In this document: positions 1 through 5,099 of the stretch, in pieces | Numbering within the stretch: position 1 is the first letter of the stretch | How the letters are laid out: each line of letters starts with the position of its first letter | From: Acidimicrobiaceae bacterium | GTDB lineage: Bacteria; Actinomycetota; Acidimicrobiia; Acidimicrobiales; MedAcidi-G1 | DNA length: 5,787 bases | Direction of reading: 5' to 3' | Assembly: GCA_002714485.1 (NCBI GenBank) | Contig: PAXM01000010.1 | Coordinates: 7,519 to 13,305, forward strand | Notes under the pieces: model-generated | Told to the model about the DNA's origin: nothing | The model's database searches: none | The model's input: the letters and a program-made list of their open reading frames with translations, nothing else | Program-made: the position numbers and the translations under genes

Positions 1-602
1 ATGGAACGTCGGTTTCGGCGCTTATGGCGGCTAACGGCATCACCGACCCCGATCGTCTCTATATGGGCCAGGAATTGTTGGTGCCCGGAACCGGGGTGAC
101 GCCGACGACGCTCCCCCCATTGGTGGTCGTGGTGCAGTCAGGCGACAGCCTTTCGGGCATTGCCGCCGAGTACGGCGTCACACTGTCGGCACTCATCACG
201 GCCAACGCCATCGATGATCCGGACCGGGTCCACCCCGGCCAGGAACTGTTGATTCCGGGGGCTTCCGGGGCGGCTCGTCTAAAGGGCCCGACGGTCGTCG
301 TGGTGCAATCAGGTGACAGTCTGTCGGCGATCGCATCCGACCAGGGAGTAAGCGTGGCTGCCCTGATGGAGGCCAATGGGATCACCGACCCCGATCGACT
401 CCAGGTGGGCCAGCGCCTGTTGATCCCGGGACGGGGAACCCCTGCCACCACACTGCCGCCGTTGAAGGTGACAGTGCAGTCCGGAGAGAGCCTCTCGATC
501 ATCGCGGCACGCTATGAGATGACGGTGTCGGCCCTCGCTGCGGCCAACGGGATTACCGATCCGAATCGCCTGTCGATTGGCCAAGAACTGCTGATTCCCG
601 GT
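1..602 (+). repeat. Four LysM repeats with exact 171-bp period (first one partial)
   Basis: Four LysM units lie in one frame: 1-89 (partial), 123-260, 294-431 and 465-602. Each complete unit is 46 residues, opening with V-Q-S-G-(D/E)-S-L-S and ending G-Q-x-L-L-I-P-G. Each is followed by a linker of exactly 11 residues, so the period is 57 residues (171 bp). Two of the three linkers share TTLPPL; the middle one, ASGAARLKGPT, differs. At DNA level a 17-base stretch (atcaccgaccccgatcg) is identical at 39-55 and 381-397, two periods apart, and an 11-base stretch is shared at 126-136 and 297-307, one period apart. LysM domains bind GlcNAc-containing glycan, so this array should anchor the protein to peptidoglycan. 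More units may lie upstream. Confidence 0.93.
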
Positions 603-2426
603 ATGACGGCGCCGCCGCAGTACTCTACCGACTACGGCCCCGTCCGGGTGGACGGTCGGGGTTGGGGCCACGGACGTGGCATGGGCCAGTACGGCTCTCT
701 GGGCTACGCGGTGGACGAGGGCTGGTCCCGCGATGCCATCCTGGACCATTACTACGGGGGCACGACGCCCGGGGTCGTGCCGGACGTCGAGATCGGTGTC
801 CGGCTTCTGGGCAGGGACGGCAAGACAACCACGGTGCACGTGGACGACGGTCTTCTCGCGGTAGCTGGTCAGACGGGTGGATGGACGCTGATCGATGCGG
901 ACACGGTGAGGGTCACTCTCGACGGCGAGATCGACCGGTACCGGGTCGCGGTCGGGAGTTCCTGCGGTGGTCCGTTCTCCGACAGTGGCGTAGTAATAGA
1001 GAGTCCGGTCACCAGGATCCGTGTAGCCCGACTGGTCGCCCGGGAGGCCAGTCGAAAGCCGATGATGCACGAGACGTCCACCATTCCGGCGGTGCCGTCG
1101 ATCACGGTGGTGATCGAGGACGTCGCGACCACGACGACGGTGGTGTCGGGATCTTCGGTACCCGAGGACCACCCAGACCACCCTTCCAACACCGGTGGGA
1201 CGACGAGTACGACGCCTCCCGGCGAACCGAGCGATGAATCGACGGAAGGGGGTACGACGGCCACGGGGACGGATGCATTGGGACGCACCTTCGAGGTACT
1301 GGAGGCCTCCGATCTCCCTCTGAGCCAGACCCTCCAAGTGTGCGAAGGCGCGAATTCGTCAACCTGGTACCGGGGTGAGATCCGAGCCGCCCGCTACGGG
1401 GCGAATCAGCGGACCGTGAACTGGGTGCGAGTCGAGCAGTACCTCCGGGGGGTGGTGCCCCGAGAGATGTCGGCCAGTTGGGCCTCCCTTGGTGGCGGTG
1501 CGGGCATGACGGCGCTGGAGGTTCAAGCGGTGGCGGCCCGTTCTTACGCCTTAGCTGAGGTCCGGTACGGCTACGCGAAGACGTGTGACACCATCCGGTG
1601 CCAGGTGTACGGGGGCCGCCGGGCCAAGCGGGGTTCCGAGGAGTGGGACCATGAGGCACCTGAGACCGACCAGGCTGTGGCGGCCACCGTTGGCCTGGTA
1701 CGTATCGATGGTGAGGGTGTGGTGTCGCGCACGGAGTTCTCAGCGTCGACTGGTGGACATACCATCACCGCCGACTTTCCGGGAGTGCCCGATGAGGGGG
1801 ACGACGTCTCGATCAACCCGGTGCATCGGTGGACCAAGGATCTCGACGCCGAGGCGGTGGCTCAGTCGTTCGGTCTCGGCACGCTGTATGAGGTTGAGGT
1901 GGTGGAGCGTGACGGCTTCGGAGACGACGGGGGGCGGGCGACCGAGATCGAATTCCTCACCCGCACGGGGGAGCGGTTCAGCGTCAACGGCGACCGGTTC
2001 CGTCGCGAGTTCGGCCTGAGGTCCAACTGGTTCGGTGTGCTCTACGGCCCACCGGACGCTGGATCGGAGTTCCCGGTGACGAGGGTGGACGAGTACCGCG
2101 TCACTGCTGGGTTCTCCGCGGAGGACATGGAGACCGTGGAGGCCGCTGCCAGTTACCTCAAAATGTCACCAGCCGAGTTCCAGCGGGCGGCCGTCTGGGT
2201 GTTGGCGTTCCTAGTGAGCCTCTCCAGCGACCAACCGTCGCCCATTGATGCCCCTGAGGTGGATGGCCTAGAACGAGTCACCACGGCCTACTTCGCCGCC
2301 GACGGGGACCAGGAGGCCCTCGAGGCGGTAGCAGAGGCGTTCGAGTTGAGCGGCGGCGAGGCGCAGAAGGTCTCGGTGACCGTGCTGGTGTTCCTCACGG
2401 CGCTGGCCAGAGCCGCCGGTCGCTGA
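1..2426 (+). CDS. LysM-repeat SpoIID/LytB-domain cell-wall protein (5'-truncated by window edge)
   Basis: Probable secreted peptidoglycan-acting protein. The reading frame (codon phase starts at base 3) is open to the left edge. The first residues, GTSVSAL, already belong to a LysM repeat, so the Met codon at 24 is internal and the true start and any signal peptide lie outside. Numbering from that Met as 1: LysM repeats end at residues 22, 79, 136 and 193. A GWGHGRGMGQYG motif (213-224) and an ILDHYYGGT stretch follow. The SpoIID core comes next, with EQYLRGVVPREM (Glu481 aligns with the catalytic Glu of sporulation SpoIID), VQAVAARSYAL, CDTIRCQVYGG (Cys521/Cys526) and FSASTGGHT. The domain closes near residue 675. 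SpoIID proteins of known function are lytic transglycosylases acting on denuded glycan strands, and LytB homologues modulate amidases. Nothing here indicates sporulation, so a wall-remodelling role is inferred. A Thr/Pro-rich segment (about 367-416) and a duplicated C-terminal motif are unusual. The family call is firm; the substrate is not. Confidence 0.93.
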   Translation, partial: GTSVSALMAANGITDPDRLYMGQELLVPGTGVTPTTLPPLVVVVQSGDSLSGIAAEYGVTLSALITANAIDDPDRVHPGQELLIPGASGAARLKGPTVVVVQSGDSLSAIASDQGVSVAALMEANGITDPDRLQVGQRLLIPGRGTPATTLPPLKVTVQSGESLSIIAARYEMTVSALAAANGITDPNRLSIGQELLIPGMTAPPQYSTDYGPVRVDGRGWGHGRGMGQYGSLGYAVDEGWSRDAILDHYYGGTTPGVVPDVEIGVRLLGRDGKTTTVHVDDGLLAVAGQTGGWTLIDADTVRVTLDGEIDRYRVAVGSSCGGPFSDSGVVIESPVTRIRVARLVAREASRKPMMHETSTIPAVPSITVVIEDVATTTTVVSGSSVPEDHPDHPSNTGGTTSTTPPGEPSDESTEGGTTATGTDALGRTFEVLEASDLPLSQTLQVCEGANSSTWYRGEIRAARYGANQRTVNWVRVEQYLRGVVPREMSASWASLGGGAGMTALEVQAVAARSYALAEVRYGYAKTCDTIRCQVYGGRRAKRGSEEWDHEAPETDQAVAATVGLVRIDGEGVVSRTEFSASTGGHTITADFPGVPDEGDDVSINPVHRWTKDLDAEAVAQSFGLGTLYEVEVVERDGFGDDGGRATEIEFLTRTGERFSVNGDRFRREFGLRSNWFGVLYGPPDAGSEFPVTRVDEYRVTAGFSAEDMETVEAAASYLKMSPAEFQRAAVWVLAFLVSLSSDQPSPIDAPEVDGLERVTTAYFAADGDQEALEAVAEAFELSGGEAQKVSVTVLVFLTALARAAGR
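1122..1271 (+). other. Thr/Pro-rich acidic low-complexity segment inside the SpoIID region
   Basis: This encodes residues 367-416, starting VATTTTVV and continuing rich in Thr, Ser, Pro, Gly, Asp and Glu. It looks disordered and extracellular. It lies between two isolated cysteines, Cys314 (GSSCGG) and Cys440 (LQVCEG), which could pair across it. It separates the GHG motif and first beta-strands from the catalytic SpoIID core, so it is an insertion within the domain rather than an ordinary inter-domain linker. Thr-rich stretches of this type are possible O-glycosylation targets in actinobacteria, but that is only inference. Confidence 0.7.
2097..2405 (+). repeat. Duplicated C-terminal helical motif of the SpoIID protein
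   Basis: Two copies of a motif of about 43 residues lie after the SpoIID domain: residues 692-733 (2097-2222) and 751-794 (2274-2405). Both begin RVT. From residue 702 and residue 763 onward they align without gaps, 61 residues apart, over 32 positions with 13 identities, including E-x-x-E-A-x-A, S-x-x-E-x-Q and a final V-x-V-L-x-F-L-x-x-L. Each copy looks like an acidic amphipathic helix followed by a short, very hydrophobic helix. The hydrophobic part is about 11-12 residues, which is short for a membrane span. I recognise no known domain. Confidence 0.7.
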
Positions 2427-2446
2427 AGTCCCTCCTGAACGGGCCG

Positions 2447-2475
2447 GTCCCCGCGGCGCCGGTACCCTCGGGGAC
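2447..2475 (+). promoter_or_regulatory. Perfect 7-bp inverted repeat abutting the rmlA start codon
   Basis: GTCCCCG at 2447-2453 is matched exactly by CGGGGAC at 2469-2475, with a 15-base GC-rich spacer that itself contains the palindrome CGGCGCCG (2454-2461). The right arm ends on the base before the GTG of rmlA. There is no T-tract, so a classical intrinsic terminator is unlikely. An operator, or an mRNA hairpin affecting rmlA, is possible. In DNA this GC-rich a 7-bp match can arise by chance. Confidence 0.35.
2463..2468 (+). promoter_or_regulatory. Candidate -10 element (TACCCT) for a leaderless rmlA transcript
   Basis: TACCCT fits the actinobacterial TANNNT -10 pattern. Only 7 bases separate it from the GTG at 2476, which would put transcription initiation at or next to the start codon. 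This fits the absence of a well-spaced Shine-Dalgarno sequence: the only G-rich run, 2470-2473, is two bases from the GTG. No convincing -35 is visible around 2440-2446. Read-through from the upstream gene, only 49 bp away, is an alternative source of transcription. Confidence 0.35.
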
Positions 2476-3555
2476 GTGAAGGGCCTGATCTTGTCGGGCG
2501 GCAGCGGGCGCCGCCTGCGGCCGCTCACCCATACCAGCGCCAAGCAGCTTGTGCCGATTGCCAACAAGCCGATCCTCCACTACGTGGTAGAAGACTTGGT
2601 TACGGCCGGAGTGGTTGACATCGGCATAGTGGTGGGTGACACAGGTGACGAGGTGCGTGCTTCGGTGGGGGACGGATCGCGCTGGGGCGCCTCCGTCACC
2701 TACGTGGACCAGGAGGCCCCGCTGGGCCTGGCCCATGCGGTTCTAGTGGCCGGTGAGTTTCTCGGCGACGACCCATTCGTGATGTACCTCGGCGACAACA
2801 TGTTCGAGGACTCACTCGAGCGCGTTGTCGACGGATTCGTGGAATCTGGCGAGGCGGCACGGCTGCTGTTGGCCCGGGTTGCAGATCCGAGCGCCTTCGG
2901 CGTGGCCGAGCTCGACGACGCTGGAAACATCGTCGACCTGATCGAGAAGCCGGCTGATCCGCCGTCGGATCTCGCTCTTGTCGGGGTCTATCTCTTTGGT
3001 CCTGCCATCCACGAAGCGGTTCGGAGCATCGAGCCATCGGCGCGCGGCGAGTTGGAGATCACCGACGCCATCCAGTGTTTGCTTGCAGACGGGGCGACTG
3101 TTGACCATCGGGTGCTGGACGGCTGGTGGATCGACACTGGCAAGAAGGACCCCCTGCTGGCCTGCAACCGCCTAGTGCTGGCTCGGCTGGCTGGCACAGG
3201 TGTGGTCGTGGACGACGAGGCCGAGGTGGGGGATTCCACCCTGGTTGGCCCGGTGGTGGTGGGTGCCGGGGCCCGGATCGTGGACAGCACGGTCGGCCCG
3301 TCGGTGGCCGTGGGCGAAGGGTGCCGCATCGAGGGGTCGACGGTCGTGGATTCGGTGCTGATGGACGGCAGCGCGGTGCTCGGTTGTCGACGGGTCGTCG
3401 CCTCGGTGCTGGGTCGCGAGGCCAAGGTCCAGCGCACCCGTTCGGCTGACGGACCAGCCGACGACGCAGCGGTGGACCTGTCGGTCCTGCTGGGCGACCA
3501 TTCGGTGGTCGATTTAGCCGGTGGAGTCGATGATGCACGAGGTTGGGATGGTTGA
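2476..3555 (+). CDS. rmlA: Glucose-1-phosphate thymidylyltransferase, long form (RmlA/StrD type)
   Basis: Cytoplasmic first enzyme of dTDP-sugar synthesis: glucose-1-phosphate + dTTP to dTDP-glucose + pyrophosphate. The N-terminal nucleotidyltransferase domain (about residues 1-235) shows GGSGRRLRPLT (8-18), HTSAKQLVPIANKP (19-32), PLGLAHAV (82-89), YLGDN with metal-binding Asp107, IEKP (156-159), GELEITDAIQ (191-200) and WWIDTGKKDPLLACN (217-231). Residues from about 241 to 318 form hexapeptide-like repeats rich in V-G and V-x-D-S, a left-handed beta-helix. The ending LLGDHS (338-343) is typical of long-form, StrD-like enzymes. At 359 residues it matches that form rather than the short form of about 290. 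The GTG start gives MKGLILSGG exactly at the family N-terminus, and no other start codon lies in frame in the gap upstream. Odd point: Arg12 replaces the Thr of the usual GxGTRL signature. It overlaps the next gene by 8 bp. Confidence 0.95.
   Translation: MKGLILSGGSGRRLRPLTHTSAKQLVPIANKPILHYVVEDLVTAGVVDIGIVVGDTGDEVRASVGDGSRWGASVTYVDQEAPLGLAHAVLVAGEFLGDDPFVMYLGDNMFEDSLERVVDGFVESGEAARLLLARVADPSAFGVAELDDAGNIVDLIEKPADPPSDLALVGVYLFGPAIHEAVRSIEPSARGELEITDAIQCLLADGATVDHRVLDGWWIDTGKKDPLLACNRLVLARLAGTGVVVDDEAEVGDSTLVGPVVVGAGARIVDSTVGPSVAVGEGCRIEGSTVVDSVLMDGSAVLGCRRVVASVLGREAKVQRTRSADGPADDAAVDLSVLLGDHSVVDLAGGVDDARGWDG
3539..3542 (+). promoter_or_regulatory. Ribosome-binding site GAGG favouring the rmlC start at 3548
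   Basis: GAGG sits 5 bases before ATG 3548 inside the end of rmlA. A rival GGAG (3523-3526) sits 6 bases before ATG 3533. Starts at GTG 3521 and ATG 3530 are also in frame. Homology decides for 3548: the protein then begins MVEIRHSVEVAGV, close to where classical RmlC proteins begin, whereas the earlier starts add 5-9 residues with no family counterpart. Confidence 0.5.
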
Positions 3556-4129
3556 GATTCGTCATTCTGTGGAGGTGGCCGGGGTGGTTCTCGTGGATCC
3601 TGTGATCCATCGGGACGATCGGGGTTCGTTTGTGGAGACCTGGCGCCGGGAGTGGATTCCGGGCTGCCGGGAGATGATCCAGGCCAACCGGGCTGAGCGG
3701 GCGGCTGGATCGCTAGTTGGCCTGCACTACCACCGCTTCCAGGCCGACTATTGGACGGTGACCGATGGGCTCGTCCGGGTGGTACTCCACGACCTTCGGG
3801 CAGGATCGCCCACTGACGGCGCCACGCTCTGTCTGGATCTGGGTGGGAACGGCCCCGACCGGTACCGAGGCCTGTACATCCCCCCCGGGGTGGCCCATGG
3901 GTTCGCAGCACTGACCGACGCCACGGTGGTCTATCTGGTGGACGGCACCTACGACCCAGCCGACGAACTGGGCGTGGCGTGGGACGACCCAGCGATCGGG
4001 GCCGACTGGGACGTCGCCGATCCACAGCTCTCGGAGCGCGACAGGGCCAACCCGCTGCGTGTCGATCTTGCCGTTGACCTGATCCCGGCGTTCAAGGACC
4101 CGGTATCTGGGGCCGGGGAACGGGCCTGA
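3548..4129 (+). CDS. rmlC: dTDP-4-dehydrorhamnose 3,5-epimerase family cupin (divergent RmlC)
   Basis: Expected third step of dTDP-L-rhamnose synthesis: epimerisation of dTDP-4-keto-6-deoxyglucose at C3 and C5, in the cytoplasm, usually as a dimer. Numbered from ATG 3548 (193 residues), the protein shows DDRGSFVETW (23-32), GLHYHRFQADYW (58-69), LHDLRAGSPTDG (80-91), YIPPGVAHGFAAL (110-122) and VAWDDPAIGADW (143-154). The catalytic pair of RmlC appears as His60 and Asp147, and Tyr129 is a candidate for the catalytic-site tyrosine. Classical RmlC reads LRGLHYQ...QGKLV; here the Arg is Val57 and the Lys position falls on an Asp or is lost in a 3-residue shorter loop. The HxxQADYW pattern therefore marks a separate branch. 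Its place between rmlA and rmlB supports a dTDP-sugar epimerase, but a different stereochemical outcome is possible. The start is uncertain (3521, 3530 and 3533 are also in frame). Confidence 0.87.
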   Translation: MVEIRHSVEVAGVVLVDPVIHRDDRGSFVETWRREWIPGCREMIQANRAERAAGSLVGLHYHRFQADYWTVTDGLVRVVLHDLRAGSPTDGATLCLDLGGNGPDRYRGLYIPPGVAHGFAALTDATVVYLVDGTYDPADELGVAWDDPAIGADWDVADPQLSERDRANPLRVDLAVDLIPAFKDPVSGAGERA

Positions 4130-4130
4130 C

Positions 4131-5099
4131 GTGCGACTCCTCGTAACCGGCGGCGCCGGGTTCATCGGGGCGAACTTCGTCCACCGTGCGTTGGCCGATG
4201 GTCACGAGGTCACGGTGTACGACGCTCTGACCTACGCGGGGAATCTGACCAACCTGGCTGGCCTGGACGACCGGGCTGACTACCGGTTCGTCCACGCAGA
4301 TGTTCGTGACGGCGAGACGCTGGTCGCGGCGATGCGGGGGCACGAAGCGGTGGTCCATTTCGCGGCCGAAAGTCACGTGGATCGGTCGATCGCGGATCCG
4401 GCCCGGTTTGTCAGCACCAACTGCGAGGGTACGGCGACCGTCTGTCGGGCGGCCCTCAAGGTCGGTCTGGACCGTGTGCTGCACGTGTCAACCGACGAGG
4501 TCTACGGTTCGATCGACGTCGGGTCGTTCGCTGAGTCCGACGCCCTCGCGCCCAGTTCTCCCTACTCGGCGTCCAAGGCGGCCTCTGACCTGATCGCGTT
4601 GTCGTACTACCTCACCCACGGGCTTCCCGTGGTAGTCACCCGGTCAACCAACAACTACGGCCGTTTCCAGTTCCCCGAGAAGGTCATCCCTCTATTCACC
4701 ACCAAGTTGCTGCGAGGCGAGCAGATCCCCCTGTATGGCGACGGGCAGAACGTCCGGGACTGGTGCCACGTGTACGACAACTGCGATGCGGTGGACCTAG
4801 TACTGCGCGAGGGCGAGGTCGGAGGGATCTACAACATCGGGTCGGGTAACGAACTGACGAACCGGGAGCTCACCGTACGTCTCCTCGAGTTGTGCGGAGC
4901 CGGCGAGGATCGGATTCGGCTAGTCGAGGATCGTCCGGGCCACGATCGCCGCTATTCCGTGGACACGACGAGGATCAGGGCGCTGGGGTGGGAGCCGGTC
5001 CGTGATGTGGAGGCAGGCCTGGCCGAGACGGTGGCCTGGTACCGGGATCATCCCGAGTGGTGGGAGCCGCTACTCCTCGGAGACGGGGGTGTCTCATGA
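4131..5099 (+). CDS. rmlB: dTDP-glucose 4,6-dehydratase
   Basis: Second enzyme of the pathway: NAD-dependent conversion of dTDP-glucose to dTDP-4-keto-6-deoxyglucose; an extended short-chain dehydrogenase/reductase. The Rossmann motif TGGAGFIG is at residues 6-13, with YDALTYAGNL (30-39) and HFAAESHVDRS (76-86) following as in RmlB. Catalytic residues are Thr121-Asp122-Glu123 in VSTDEVYG, and the Tyr145-x3-Lys149 pair in PYSASKAASD. RSTNNYGRFQFPEKVIP (171-187), NVRDWCHVYDN (207-217) and RPGHDRRYSVD (268-278) are substrate-binding signatures. The Cys in RDWCHV stands where Leu is common. At 322 residues it is a compact member of the family. The GTG start follows the rmlC stop by one base and gives a Rossmann strand right at the N-terminus, so it is secure. 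The stop overlaps the rmlD start as ATGA, indicating translational coupling. Confidence 0.96.
   Translation: MRLLVTGGAGFIGANFVHRALADGHEVTVYDALTYAGNLTNLAGLDDRADYRFVHADVRDGETLVAAMRGHEAVVHFAAESHVDRSIADPARFVSTNCEGTATVCRAALKVGLDRVLHVSTDEVYGSIDVGSFAESDALAPSSPYSASKAASDLIALSYYLTHGLPVVVTRSTNNYGRFQFPEKVIPLFTTKLLRGEQIPLYGDGQNVRDWCHVYDNCDAVDLVLREGEVGGIYNIGSGNELTNRELTVRLLELCGAGEDRIRLVEDRPGHDRRYSVDTTRIRALGWEPVRDVEAGLAETVAWYRDHPEWWEPLLLGDGGVS

Noticed and set aside
24..26. ATG 24 as the true start of the LysM-SpoIID gene
   Set aside because: The codons before it (GTSVSAL) align with the same part of the other LysM repeats, so the Met is internal and the gene is cut by the window edge.
1..99. ATG at the very first base as a gene start
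   Set aside because: It is in frame 1 and hits a stop at 97-99 after 32 codons. The LysM protein is in a different frame (phase beginning at base 3) and clearly covers this stretch.
309..1337. 342-codon open frame on the - strand
   Set aside because: It lies wholly opposite the LysM-SpoIID gene, is Arg-rich with no recognisable motif, and is the usual antisense shadow of high-GC coding DNA.
2441..2475. Intrinsic terminator after the SpoIID gene
   Set aside because: A hairpin is possible, but no T-run follows and its right arm touches the next start codon, so termination is not supported.
2988..4025. 345-codon open frame on the - strand
   Set aside because: It spans antisense to rmlA and rmlC, crosses their junction, and is low-complexity in Pro, Arg, Ser and Thr. 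No protein family is visible.
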